Shown here: piece after piece, positions 45,901 to 54,522 of the stretch | How the letters are laid out: each line of letters begins with the position of its first letter | Numbering within the stretch: position 1 is the first letter of the stretch | Assembly: GCF_010119935.1 (NCBI RefSeq) | Contig: NZ_CP048209.1 | Location: 6,422,001-6,486,000, forward strand | DNA: 64,000 nt | Source of the DNA: Paenibacillus lycopersici | GTDB lineage: Bacteria > Bacillota > Bacilli > Paenibacillales > Paenibacillaceae | Reading direction: 5' to 3' | Notes under the pieces: generated by a model | The model's input: only the letters and a program-made list of their open reading frames with translations | Told to the model about the DNA's origin: nothing | Database searches by the model: none | Program-made: the position numbers and the translations under genes

Positions 45901-47140
45901 CATGCAGAGTCAAATACAAGCCTTCCGTATATTGATCAACCTCTGTCAGGAGGTTTAGACGCTTATTCTCTTCGTTACGCGCTTGCAGTTTAAAATTGTA
46001 CAGCTTTTCCGGATCAAGATGAAAAGAACCTCCAGCAGTAGGATCAATCTCAAAGGAATAGATGAAAAAGCTATCCTTTACCGTCGGATTTCCAACGATC
46101 GAAATATTCGTCGGCGTTAGCAGCCCGTTCGCAGGATACGACGCGGAGCTAGCTTCTTTTACCCATGCAGCCAAATGGATATCCGACAAAGGATCAAGCG
46201 GATCAGGGTGAGGCTTCAGCGGACCGTTCGCAACATCTGCGTATTGGCTATTCGGAACGATAACGCTACCTGTGATGAGCAATTTATTAGCGGCAGTATC
46301 GTACGAGAAGCTTGGACTGTATTCTAGAGCAGCCGATTGCAATATATTATCGTTGGTATCGACTTCATTGATATTCACATCGTAGAACGTAACATTGCCA
46401 TTATAGAAGGCGATATTGCGCGTTGTTTCGATCGTTTGCGTGCCGTTCTTAATGCGAATTGTCACCAAGTTCTTCCCCTGTTGCAACGTAATCGGCGCTG
46501 CGGCAAAGGAATTGTCATTGGTGCTGTTGACCGCATAGGTTTTGCTCGCTCCGTTCACGATAATCGAGACTTGCTGCGCATTCGGCGCGTTACCTGTAAT
46601 ACTGATGTCCGCCTTGGTCCGACCGCGTGATGTCTGGGACTGAACAACGGTTGTATCGCCCTCCACGATCGGGAAGTTGTTACCGTCCAGGCTAGCTGTC
46701 AAATTATACAGCATCGGGCCGTTATGATAATCAATGTAGATCGAATTCGTTACTTCTCCTCCGCCCATCGTGCCTTTGAACGTGATTTTGTTCAAGCCCG
46801 GGAACAGTTGAATATTGAACACTTGCAAACTAAACCCGCTCACCGAAATATTGCTGGTGAGGTTCTCGCGTTTATTGGCAACATTGTTCTCGTTGGCAGG
46901 ATCGACAATCTGATACACGCTGTACGAAATCGACTTGGGATCCACATTACTGATGGTGCCTTTCAACGTTACTTTCTCATCCGTCGTAACACGGGCCTTG
47001 TCACTTGTGTCATACTCATTAGGGAACGTGAAATTCCCCGTCGTCCCGGACGCGGCGCGAACGATTTCAGCCTTGCCTGCGGGTACCAATTGAATCACTA
47101 AAGCAAGCAAAATAAACAAGGTGCCTAATTTCTTAATCAC
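42935..47140 (-). CDS. Very large secreted protein with C-terminal SLH domains
   Basis: A 1401-residue exported protein. A signal peptide (LGTLFILLALVIQLVPAGKA) precedes about 1150 residues of beta-rich repeats with patterns like QQGKNLVTIRIKNGTQ and PGVNKISFTIENASD, which resemble Ig-like or cadherin-like modules. Three SLH domains fill about the last 210 residues (FSDVTGHPYARNYMEAAYSK, YTSRGEFTRMIVKAL, DLSRGDAAVFIARALNL, LRSDAAIIIGKMLAD). The true start is the GTG at 47138-47140, because GGAGGAGG lies 6 bases upstream and inside the longer frame. Likely a wall-attached surface protein; no enzymatic motif was seen. Confidence 0.85.
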   Translation of the reverse strand: MIKKLGTLFILLALVIQLVPAGKAEIVRAASGTTGNFTFPNEYDTSDKARVTTDEKVTLKGTISNVDPKSISYSVYQIVDPANENNVANKRENLTSNISVSGFSLQVFNIQLFPGLNKITFKGTMGGGEVTNSIYIDYHNGPMLYNLTASLDGNNFPIVEGDTTVVQSQTSRGRTKADISITGNAPNAQQVSIIVNGASKTYAVNSTNDNSFAAAPITLQQGKNLVTIRIKNGTQTIETTRNIAFYNGNVTFYDVNINEVDTNDNILQSAALEYSPSFSYDTAANKLLITGSVIVPNSQYADVANGPLKPHPDPLDPLSDIHLAAWVKEASSASYPANGLLTPTNISIVGNPTVKDSFFIYSFEIDPTAGGSFHLDPEKLYNFKLQARNEENKRLNLLTEVDQYTEGLYLTLHDTTQPFVSQINYLQGFQPNNYANLEGKPLDGLSIYGLPVGIELLIGNPYNGATASIGVEINTKPLNEGTDYVIAGDDPNYSKNINGILTPFRRVVLQFDRLPFEGTQTIKVTVGSNTGSAKFTMIYGPYVNYRTITDGMTVYDDSTSSTNAGDIVTTKLGNFEGELQNINNTADILYDSGTAARTVYFYVNNVPFPLTEYGDGNKAHFILDTTVPSTSPVVGRTIIDDIYDAMFNGENIIRFVFQSANNSYEKIVKINKVPTNLPVIPAPDFVTEGVYPFTFDAMVTSPKPILNDPNFTKNGGLYTTKEPFMNVYGTFDFIDLGTVPSNIDLSSTDPSTAAAVAAARNQVIATIESKLTTLGTHASDYMLVITGASLAEPITWDLSQPFQLVQGDKVVGAYNPDNVSISGNLDVRYDLNTQSFQFLLKNQELNADGSSSVYLFNVYNSGATGPKATYRLEVDPTVLPYKVLRPYLPAEGIVNKNFIDVIIDAKGADKVTINKQAAERFKYDADNNPDNGVEYPNAFKATLSGLKPGVNKISFTIENASDKVSDSFEIKYAPTNIPGEQYLDVMKNSNKVFEGALTLSFPKGTTLVRRDFNDPNNLKGQVFTGNKLLFAIANPEDGVVDRREYDSPPKNFDLIMQNFGTRFKVSFPTRFSKSSPVYWIDGGLADDLSTPNYDPVTMGVDPYQYPGNDFGPGASEIPTYDQRPPERELVVSKRGTLTLSFDPSIRNATGTIVTVFRYDVDNKFWVNMGGVVDTKKNTITVPFDQFGYYVVGKMTYSFSDVTGHPYARNYMEAAYSKGLMNAANFDDFGGDMYTSRGEFTRMIVKALDIPLNYELSKPHFDDVPAIVNPDALWDYSYIETAAREGIIRGTQPRTFEPTKDLSRGDAAVFIARALNLKLETDPDKINAQLQKTFKDYADIDYYARASVLAIAKKGYIQGSPVDAKDPKKGYTYEPNSRLLRSDAAIIIGKMLADLKRLPKLN

Positions 47141-47262
47141 AATAAGCCTCCTCCACTCAGTCCAATCCATGTCATAGTTTGATGTATCTTTGTTATCGGC
47201 GATGCGCCGGCAAAAGTTTAGTCAAACCATGAAAAAACTGGGTGCATATGGCGGCGGAAATT

Positions 47263-47298
47263 AAAAAAGCTTCGCCTCCATAACGGGAGGCGAAGCTT
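47263..47298 (-). terminator. Terminator of tagO
   Basis: A perfect 11-bp stem (GCTTCGCCTCC with GGAGGCGAAGC) around a short loop, followed on the minus strand by six T. One of the strongest terminators in the window. Confidence 0.95.
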
Positions 47299-47321
47299 CA
47301 AAAACGACTGCTCATAAGATA

Positions 47322-48455
47322 TTATTTCGAGCGTGATTGCTCGGTCCGCACCAGCAAACGCTGCAGGAAGCTGATGAGCGGGCGACGGGACTTGTCGACG
47401 ATGCCGATCAGCTCCGCGCCGATCTGGAGGAAGAACACCAGCACCAGAATGACGCCGAACGTGATCCAGTTGGCCGCGTCCGACTGTACGATGGTCGATT
47501 GCAGCACCGCGCATAGTCCGAAGAACGCCGCAATCGCGTAGATGATCAATACCGTCTTGCGGTGACTGAAGCCGAGTTCGCGAAGGCAGTGATGCAGATG
47601 GCCTTTGTCCGGCGCGAAGATCGGTTTCTTGTTGATCCAGCGGCGCACGATCGCGAAGAACGTATCCGACAGCGGCACGCCGATAATAAGCAGCGGCGTC
47701 ACGAACGAGACCATTGTCACCTGTTTGAAGCCGAGCATGGACAGCGTCGCAAGGCCGAAGCCCAGGAAGAGCGATCCGGTATCGCCCATGAAAATCTTGG
47801 CCGGGTGGAAGTTGAACACCAGGAAACCGATAACGCCGCCAAGAAGCAGCGCGCTCAGCAAGATAACCGGCGCGAAACCCATAACCGCCGCCATAATCAG
47901 AATCGTGGCAATGGCAATCCCCGATACGCCTGCCGCCAGGCCGTCCAAGCCGTCGATCAGGTTGATGGCATTGGTTACGCCGACGATCCAAATGATCGTG
48001 AGCGGAATGCTGATCCAGGACGCAACGGGCTGCATCGCTTCGCCGAACGGAATGTTCAGCAAGTCGATCTTGACGCCGAAGCCGAAGACGACGACGCACG
48101 CGGCGAGGATCTGCCCGAGCAGCTTCACTTTCGCCGACAATTCGAAACGGTCGTCCAGCACGCCGATCACGACGATAATGGAGCCGCCGGCGATCATGGC
48201 GTTAATGAGATTCTTATCGTAGCTGCGGAAGAGCCCTTCCGGAATAAACGGTTGAATGACGAAGTAGGCGCCGATGAATGCGGCGTATATTCCCAAGCCG
48301 CCAAGGCGCGGCATGATTCTCGTATGAACTTTTCGATGATTCGGTTTATCGATCGCCCCGATCTTGTAAGCAAGCTTGATCACAAACGGGGTGAGCGCCA
48401 ATGCAAGGCATAATGAAATTATAAATGCGGCTGTATAGAGAACGACGTGACTCAT
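47322..48455 (-). CDS. tagO: Undecaprenyl-phosphate GlcNAc-1-phosphate transferase (TagO/WecA type)
   Basis: A 377-residue polytopic membrane protein of the MraY/WecA family. Cytoplasmic catalytic motifs are visible: GVLDDRFEL, NLIDGLDGLAAG, FMGDTGSLFLGF and the His motif KGHLHHCL. It transfers GlcNAc-1-phosphate to undecaprenyl phosphate, the first step of teichoic acid or secondary cell-wall polymer synthesis; in Paenibacillus alvei TagO is needed for S-layer glycan synthesis. The ATG at 48453-48455 has AAGGGAG 6 bases upstream and is preferred over the ATG two codons earlier that touches it. It has its own promoter and terminator. Confidence 0.92.
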   Translation of the reverse strand: MSHVVLYTAAFIISLCLALALTPFVIKLAYKIGAIDKPNHRKVHTRIMPRLGGLGIYAAFIGAYFVIQPFIPEGLFRSYDKNLINAMIAGGSIIVVIGVLDDRFELSAKVKLLGQILAACVVVFGFGVKIDLLNIPFGEAMQPVASWISIPLTIIWIVGVTNAINLIDGLDGLAAGVSGIAIATILIMAAVMGFAPVILLSALLLGGVIGFLVFNFHPAKIFMGDTGSLFLGFGLATLSMLGFKQVTMVSFVTPLLIIGVPLSDTFFAIVRRWINKKPIFAPDKGHLHHCLRELGFSHRKTVLIIYAIAAFFGLCAVLQSTIVQSDAANWITFGVILVLVFFLQIGAELIGIVDKSRRPLISFLQRLLVRTEQSRSK

Positions 48456-48761
48456 TTCCATCTCCCTTTCATAGCTATCGCCGGATAGAATTATACGCTG
48501 TTTGAAAAAGAATCTCCACTCTCATTTTCAAGCAATTTTCACGAAATATACGGTTATTTCGAGTGCTTGGGCATGGTTTTGCGTCATTTCTTTCGCTCAC
48601 AGCGCTTTCGCTTCATTTTTCGGCCGCATAACTACATGTCCGAGGTGAAACGGCTGTTGCCGTTACTCTGGCGGCGTGCCGCCCGTGCATGAGGCGAAAC
48701 GAATACGTCCTTGTTCCCGAGAACACCTTGGAGCGGCTGCACGGCAGCTTCTATACCTAGA
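48456..48761. other. Intergenic region between csaB and tagO
   Basis: 306 bp without a supported gene. It contains the tagO promoter near its right-hand side of the minus-strand reading. Downstream of the csaB stop I see short inverted repeats (such as GCTGCCGTGCAGC) but no T tract, so no convincing csaB terminator. Confidence 0.6.
48490..48518 (-). promoter_or_regulatory. SigA promoter of tagO
   Basis: Minus strand: TGGAGA (48513-48518), 17 bases, TATAAT (48490-48495). The -10 is perfect; the -35 matches four of six. It lies 35 bases before the tagO start. Confidence 0.55.
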
Positions 48762-49928
48762 TTAACGCAATTTCGCAACGATTTGTTTCGCGGGGTTGCG
48801 CGCTTCGCGTTTCAGCCGCTCAATGGCTGCGCCATGTTCCGCGCGCCAGCCGGCCGGGTCGTCCAGCAGCCGCCCCATCGCGGCCGTAAACGATGACGGG
48901 TCGAGCGTCTCCGTCGTTCCGACCGGCTTCAATCCGAGCCGGTTCAAGAACTGATCGATCTTGGGGTCGTACGATAGCCCTACCAACGGCACGGACAGGT
49001 TCGCCGCATAGATGAGCGCGTGCAGGCGCATGCCGAACAGCGCATCGCACCGGCTGACTTCCAGCAGCATCGCCTGCGGGTCGTCGCCCGGCGACGCGAT
49101 CTCGGCGGTGCTCTCGCCGAGATCGCCCAATTGTTCCATCACCCGCCGGGACGCTTCCGCGTCCGAGGGGGTGTGGAACGGGAGGAACCGCAGCCGCACC
49201 GCCCGGCTGCGGGCCAGCGCGCCAAGCGCGGCGGCGGCGCGCGCCAGGTCGGCCCCGTCCTTGCGCCAATGCCGCAAGGACACGCCGACCACCGGCGGCA
49301 GCGGCGGCACAGCCCCCCCCGCTGCCGCCGGCGCGGCTGCGCCGCCGGCAAGCGGCTGCGCTGCCGGCAGCGGCAGCGCCATGACCGGATCGGGCACAAC
49401 CTCGATCCGGTCGCGCGGAACGCCCATCCGCCCGAGCAGCTCGGCGGATTCCGCGTCGCGCACGGACAAGTACGCGCTGCGCCGCATGACGCCGCGAATC
49501 AGCGGGTCCATCCACCGCCGATTGACGGGGCCGATGCCCTGCGCGTAGATGAACGTCGGCTTGCGGAGCAGCTGCGCCAGCTTAATGACGCCCGTATAAT
49601 ACGGGATCGTCGCGGCGCCCGTCGCATCCTGCAGCAGGCTGCCGCCGCCGCTGATCAAGCCGTGGCTGCCCCGAAGCGCGCGAACGACCTCGCCGAGCTT
49701 CATCCGGTGCACGGCCTCCACGCCGTACATCTCCGTCGTCCAGGACGGATCGCCCGAAAGCACGACCGGCACGATCGTGACGCCTTGCCGCTTGCCTTCT
49801 TCCGCCAGCGCGAACAGAATCGATTTCAACACCGCTTCGTCGCCGCTGTTGCGGAAGCCGTAATAACCGGATAGGACTACGCGCCGGATTTGAAATTGGT
49901 TTTGGCCTTCTTGAACTGCGGTGCCCAT
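48762..49928 (-). CDS. csaB: Polysaccharide pyruvyl transferase CsaB
   Basis: A 388-residue pyruvyl transferase. Family blocks are VVLSGYYGFRNSGDEAVLKS, GGGSLLQDATG, IYAQGIGPVNRRW, YLSVRDAESAELL and GMRLHALIYAANLSVPLVGL. It adds ketal pyruvate to the secondary wall polymer, the modification that SLH domains recognise, which explains its place near three SLH proteins. The start ATG (49926-49928) has AAGGAG 10 bases upstream and overlaps the end of the DUF5693 gene by 52 bp; the longer frame has no support. An Ala/Gly/Pro-rich insert (near residues 170-190) contains a run of eight C in the DNA. Confidence 0.9.
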   Translation of the reverse strand: MGTAVQEGQNQFQIRRVVLSGYYGFRNSGDEAVLKSILFALAEEGKRQGVTIVPVVLSGDPSWTTEMYGVEAVHRMKLGEVVRALRGSHGLISGGGSLLQDATGAATIPYYTGVIKLAQLLRKPTFIYAQGIGPVNRRWMDPLIRGVMRRSAYLSVRDAESAELLGRMGVPRDRIEVVPDPVMALPLPAAQPLAGGAAAPAAAGGAVPPLPPVVGVSLRHWRKDGADLARAAAALGALARSRAVRLRFLPFHTPSDAEASRRVMEQLGDLGESTAEIASPGDDPQAMLLEVSRCDALFGMRLHALIYAANLSVPLVGLSYDPKIDQFLNRLGLKPVGTTETLDPSSFTAAMGRLLDDPAGWRAEHGAAIERLKREARNPAKQIVAKLR

Positions 49929-51988
49929 CGTATCCAAGCTCCTTCCACCACCTGCCAGACGCCCATCAGCACAAGTCCGATCAACGCGCCGAGCGCAAGG
50001 CCGAGCAGATCGCGGATCAAGGAAATTTGAAGCGGCGTATGAATGTGAGCGAACGTGTCCACCATGGACAGCTGCCCGATCGAACCTACAATGAAGAATA
50101 CCCACGCCGCGCGATAACGAAGCGCCACGAACAGGCCGGCGAAGAACAGCGGATGCGACAGCAGGAATTCCTTCGTGCGGGGCCGCACGCCGAACGTGTT
50201 CTCCAGGAAATTGCGGAACGTCAGCTCGAGCGACGAAGCGGAGCCTTCATTGCCTGTCCGGGACAGGTAATACATGGCCAAGACGCCAAGCACCCCCGCA
50301 ACGGCGACCCACAGCACCGTGATCTGCATGTTCAGGAAACGCTTGATGTTGCCGATGACCGAATCGCCGGTGTACAGCAGCAGATACAGCGCGGTCAGCG
50401 CGATCGGAGCCATGTGCAGCAGGCCGACGCCGCGGAATTGTTCAAGCACGAGCTTGTACGTAATATTGTTCAGCAGGCCGACGACGAACGGAATGCCGCA
50501 CAAGGAAATGAGCGAAGCCGTCGCGAAAATCGCGATCGCCATCAAGAAGCGGCGTCCCGCGCTGATGCCCGGAAAGATCCAGCGGATACCGCCGAACGCG
50601 CGTCCCGCGGCAGCATCGCTTGCGCCGCCGACAGGTCTGCGGTTGCCGACCGTATGGGCACGCACGCGGCGAATCGCCCAGATGACGGCCAATGTCGGCG
50701 CGCTGACGGCCGCTCCGAGCGCAAGCCCCTGCTCGAATACCGATTTGGACAGCACGTACAGTCCCGCGCTTCCGATCAGGCCGATGAGGAACACCGGGAT
50801 CGCAACGCCCGGCAGGAACATTTGCACCAGCAGCGCGATGAAAGCAACAGCGCCAAGCGCAACAAGCGCTTTAAGCGGCTTCTGCCATGAAGGCGAAGTA
50901 TAGTCGAACGGCTCGGCCGGGCCGGGCTTGAATCCAAGCTTGTCCATCTTGGCCAGGAATCCGTCCGGGCCTTGGAGCGAGTTGTAGATATTCTCCATCG
51001 GATCCGTGATCATGGACTTGACCGAGCTGCTTGAAGCGGCGACATGGATATAGAACATGCGAATGCTCCGGTCCTTCGTCGCCAGCTGGAACCGGTCCGC
51101 GATATCGATCGGCTTCATCGCGGCCGCGCTCTTGGCCGGAAGCGAGTACAGTCGAGCTACATTATAATGGGTCAGATACGCAAGCGTGCTCAGCCCGTTC
51201 TGAGGCTTAGAGTTCTCAATCGTCGTAATTCCGATTCCATGCCTGTTCAGCGAGTCGGCGAACGCCGCAAGGCTCTTCTTCTCGGCATTGTCCGCGTAGC
51301 CCTTGACCGAGCTGCCGTCGAACAAGATGCGCTTGACGCCCATCGCCTGGTACATCTCCAGCATCTTGTCCACTTCGGCCGCGTCATACGGAATCCGGTC
51401 CGACAAGCGGGGGATAATGCCGAATCCGGCATCGTGAAGCATTTGGATCGCGGCCGGGTCAGGCGGCATCAATTTCAGCATCGCGTCTTCGAGCGGCGTC
51501 TCCAGCTTCAATCCGTTGCTGTCTTTGAAGCTCCACGGGGATACGGCGATGCCCCAACGCTGAAACGTTTCTTCCATAACAGGGCGCAGCGCGTCCTCGT
51601 CCGATTTGGAATTGAACAGCACGTACGTGTAGTTCTCGTCCTTGTCGTTCGGCGTGCTTTGCAGATCGCTCAGCGTGTTCGAGCTGTACAGGGAGATGCG
51701 TCCCCCCCATTTCAGCTCCTGCAGCGTCATTTCGAAGACGGCCATGGAGCCGATGCCGGCCGCTTTCATTTTGCCCAATTCCTCTTGGATGAATTGCTGC
51801 GGATGGGACTTGTAGGCCGCGACCTGAATCAAATCGCGATAGTCTAAAATAATGTCGACCTGCTTGGACGAACGCTCGATTTTCCAGCGCGTCGCGCTTA
51901 CAGGCAGAGCCGCGATAATGCCGATAATGACCAAGATGAACAATACCGCAACGCCCCTGCGATTCCAATGCTGCCAGTTCTGACGCAC
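49877..51988 (-). CDS. DUF5693 family membrane protein
   Basis: A 703-residue membrane protein. One N-terminal segment (VAVLFILVIIGIIAALPVSA) is followed by a large extracytoplasmic part (about 30-380) and then some nine or ten hydrophobic segments to the C-terminus. The family is regularly coupled to csaB in Firmicutes; the overlap here repeats that. A role in transport or handling of the wall polymer or its pyruvylation is a reasonable inference but unproven. The start is the GTG at 51986-51988 with AAGGAG 8 bases upstream, rather than the GTG three codons earlier that overlaps the box. Confidence 0.82.
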   Translation of the reverse strand: MRQNWQHWNRRGVAVLFILVIIGIIAALPVSATRWKIERSSKQVDIILDYRDLIQVAAYKSHPQQFIQEELGKMKAAGIGSMAVFEMTLQELKWGGRISLYSSNTLSDLQSTPNDKDENYTYVLFNSKSDEDALRPVMEETFQRWGIAVSPWSFKDSNGLKLETPLEDAMLKLMPPDPAAIQMLHDAGFGIIPRLSDRIPYDAAEVDKMLEMYQAMGVKRILFDGSSVKGYADNAEKKSLAAFADSLNRHGIGITTIENSKPQNGLSTLAYLTHYNVARLYSLPAKSAAAMKPIDIADRFQLATKDRSIRMFYIHVAASSSSVKSMITDPMENIYNSLQGPDGFLAKMDKLGFKPGPAEPFDYTSPSWQKPLKALVALGAVAFIALLVQMFLPGVAIPVFLIGLIGSAGLYVLSKSVFEQGLALGAAVSAPTLAVIWAIRRVRAHTVGNRRPVGGASDAAAGRAFGGIRWIFPGISAGRRFLMAIAIFATASLISLCGIPFVVGLLNNITYKLVLEQFRGVGLLHMAPIALTALYLLLYTGDSVIGNIKRFLNMQITVLWVAVAGVLGVLAMYYLSRTGNEGSASSLELTFRNFLENTFGVRPRTKEFLLSHPLFFAGLFVALRYRAAWVFFIVGSIGQLSMVDTFAHIHTPLQISLIRDLLGLALGALIGLVLMGVWQVVEGAWIRWAPQFKKAKTNFKSGA

Positions 51989-52051
51989 GACTTCCACTCC
52001 TTAACGTATTTCCGGCGGGGACGGACCCCGCCCGGAAGCTTCTGCTTATGC

Positions 52052-53749
52052 CTAGCTGTCCACGCGCTCCATAACGGACTTCGCCAGCAGGCCGATGGCA
52101 TCCTTCGCCTTGCTCAAGGATTGGCCGCGCACGGCGAAATACACTTTGATCTTGGGTTCCGTACCCGAAGGACGCAGGCAGAACCAGGAGCCGTCCTCCA
52201 GCAAATATTTCAGCACGTTCTCGGACGGAAGGCCGTCCAAGCCCGGTAAATAATCAAGCACCCGCGCTACGCGCGTGCCAGCTACCTCGACCGGCGGGTT
52301 GGCGCGCCAATCCTGCATTATGCCCGCGATTTGCTGAACCCCGTCCACGCCCTTCAGCGTACGGGACTCCAGATGCTCCAAGTAGAAGCCATACTGCGCG
52401 TACAGCTCCAGCAGCACGTCGTACAACGTCTTGCCTTGCGACTTATAGTAAGCGGCCGCTTCGCAAATCAGCAGCGACGCGACGACCGCGTCTTTATCGC
52501 GCGCATACGTGCCGGCCAGATAGCCGTAGCTTTCCTCGTAGCCGAAGAGGAAGGTCTGCTCGCCGTTTCGTTCGTACTGGGTCATTTTCTCCCCGATGTA
52601 CTTGAAGCCGGTCAGCGTATTGACGACCTTGACCCCGTACGAAGCCGCGATGTCGGCGCCCATTTCGCTCGTCACGATCGTTTTGACCAGGACGCCGTTC
52701 GCGGGCAGCTGTCCGCGTTCCTTCAGCGTGCCGAGCAAATAGTTGACCATGATGGCACCGGACTGGTTGCCCGTCAGCACGACGTATTCGCCATCGTTAT
52801 TGCGCACGACCGCGCCCATCCGGTCGCAGTCGGGATCGGTGCCGACGATGATGTCCGCGCCCACTTCTTGGCCCAGCTTGATCGCGAGCGCGAAAGCGTC
52901 CCGCTCTTCCGGATTCGGCGATTTCACGGTGCTGAAATAACCGTCGGGCTGCTCCTGCTCCGGAACGATATATACATTCGATAAACCCGCTTCGGCAAGC
53001 GCTTCGCGCACGGGCATATTGCCCGAACCATGTAGAGGCGTATACACGACCGTCAGGTCTTTGCCGAGCCCGCCCTTGAGCAGGCCGCTGTTCAAGCTTT
53101 GCGCGGCGACCGTACGGATATAGTCGCGGTCTTCCTCGTCGCCGAGCCAATGCAGCAGCCCTTGCGCTTCCGCTTCCTCGCGGCTGATGCGCTTCACCTG
53201 ATCGAAGGAAGTCACCGCTTGAATCGCGCCGATGACTTCTTCCGCATCCGCCGGCACGAGCTGGCAGCCGTCGGAACCGTAGGCTTTGTAACCGTTATAT
53301 TCAGGCGGGTTATGGCTGGCCGTAATGACGATGCCGCTCGCGGCGCCGAGCGCGCGCACGGCGAAGGACAACTGCGGCGTAGGACGGAGCGACTTGAACA
53401 GATAAGCCTTCACGCCGTTAGCCGCCAGCACGAGCGCGGCGTCCAAAGCGAACTCCGGCGAATTATTGCGCGAATCGTGAGCGATGACGACGGACGGCTG
53501 CGACGACTTGCCCAGCGTCCAATTGGCCAGACCTTGCGTCGCTTTCCCGACCGTGTACACGTTCAACCGGTTCGTTCCGGCTCCCATCACGCCGCGAAGA
53601 CCGCCGGTACCGAATTCGAGCTCGCGATAGAAGCGATCCTCGATCTCCTTCTCGTTCCCCCGAAGAGCAGCCAGTTCTTCGCGCGTCGCAGCGTCGATAG
53701 AAGGATCGGCAAGCCAAGCCTCATACCGTTCAACAGCCAATTGATTCAT
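52052..53749 (-). CDS. pgcA: Phosphoglucomutase / phospho-sugar mutase
   Basis: A 565-residue alpha-D-phosphohexomutase. All four catalytic elements are present: the phosphoserine loop ITASHNPPEYNGYKAYG, the metal site GTDPDCDRMG, the sugar-binding loop GYEESYGYL and the phosphate-binding loop RPSGTEPKIKVY. It interconverts glucose-6- and glucose-1-phosphate, feeding UDP-glucose for wall polymers and lipids. An ATG six codons downstream of the first one has a GGAGAGG box 9 bases before it (start 53747-53749) and is preferred. It shares the surroundings with wall polymer genes. Confidence 0.94.
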   Translation of the reverse strand: MNQLAVERYEAWLADPSIDAATREELAALRGNEKEIEDRFYRELEFGTGGLRGVMGAGTNRLNVYTVGKATQGLANWTLGKSSQPSVVIAHDSRNNSPEFALDAALVLAANGVKAYLFKSLRPTPQLSFAVRALGAASGIVITASHNPPEYNGYKAYGSDGCQLVPADAEEVIGAIQAVTSFDQVKRISREEAEAQGLLHWLGDEEDRDYIRTVAAQSLNSGLLKGGLGKDLTVVYTPLHGSGNMPVREALAEAGLSNVYIVPEQEQPDGYFSTVKSPNPEERDAFALAIKLGQEVGADIIVGTDPDCDRMGAVVRNNDGEYVVLTGNQSGAIMVNYLLGTLKERGQLPANGVLVKTIVTSEMGADIAASYGVKVVNTLTGFKYIGEKMTQYERNGEQTFLFGYEESYGYLAGTYARDKDAVVASLLICEAAAYYKSQGKTLYDVLLELYAQYGFYLEHLESRTLKGVDGVQQIAGIMQDWRANPPVEVAGTRVARVLDYLPGLDGLPSENVLKYLLEDGSWFCLRPSGTEPKIKVYFAVRGQSLSKAKDAIGLLAKSVMERVDS

Positions 53750-53934
53750 CTCCAGCATCCTCTCCATGGTTTTGTTTCTTTTTGTTTCTCTACTATGTAA
53801 AGCGCAGCAAGGGTTTCGGAATATGTTTTGGTTGAAAGTGAGCCCGGAGGGAGGTGCGGAGCCGGAACAACGAAGTGGTCGCCTTTGTAGATGAAATTCA
53901 ACCTCCCGCAGGGCGAATGCCTTTTCAGCTCCGC

Positions 53935-54366
53935 TTATTCCGGATCCTTCAGCGCGAACATAATCTCTCCTTCGGCCACCACTTTTTCGCCGACCTTCGC
54001 GGTAGCTTGTCCCTTGCCGATCGGCCCTTTCAGACGCGTGATCTCGACTTCGAGAATCAACGTGTCGCCCGGCGTCACTTGCCCGCGGAACCGGAAGTTG
54101 TCGATGCCGGCGAAGAACCCGATCTTCCCGCGGTTCGCTTCCACCATCAGAATCGCCACGGTGCCGACCTGCGCCAGCGCTTCCACGATCAGCACGCCCG
54201 GCATGACCGGATACGCCGGGAAATGACCGGTAAAGAATGGTTCGTTCATCGTCACGTTCTTCAGCCCTACCGCGCGCTTGCCCTCCTCTACTTCAAGGAT
54301 CCGGTCGACCAGCAGAAACGGCGGCCGATGAGGAATGATTTCCTGGATTTGCCGAATATCGAGCAT
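53935..54366 (-). CDS. fabZ: 3-hydroxyacyl-ACP dehydratase FabZ
   Basis: A 143-residue hot-dog-fold dehydratase. The N-terminus MLDIRQIQEIIPHRPPFLLV, the catalytic His in FTGHFPAYPVMPG and the catalytic Glu in LIVEALAQVG are all present. It dehydrates 3-hydroxyacyl-ACP in fatty acid elongation. AAGGGAG precedes the ATG. In Bacillus the gene (ywpB) also follows flhP; here a Big_2 gene, an EpuA-family gene and a phosphatidyltransferase gene have come between them. Confidence 0.96.
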   Translation of the reverse strand: MLDIRQIQEIIPHRPPFLLVDRILEVEEGKRAVGLKNVTMNEPFFTGHFPAYPVMPGVLIVEALAQVGTVAILMVEANRGKIGFFAGIDNFRFRGQVTPGDTLILEVEITRLKGPIGKGQATAKVGEKVVAEGEIMFALKDPE

Positions 54367-54522
54367 GTTGCGTACTCCCTTTCGTCATACATGTTATAAA
54401 TTGCTTATTATTGTGCCACAATAATGCCATCCTACACGAAACTGCAGTCGTGTGGGTTAAGATAAGGGAGGTTGTGCGTGCGGCCGCTTGCAGAAGCGCC
54501 CCATGCCAATCTCCTTTTTACG

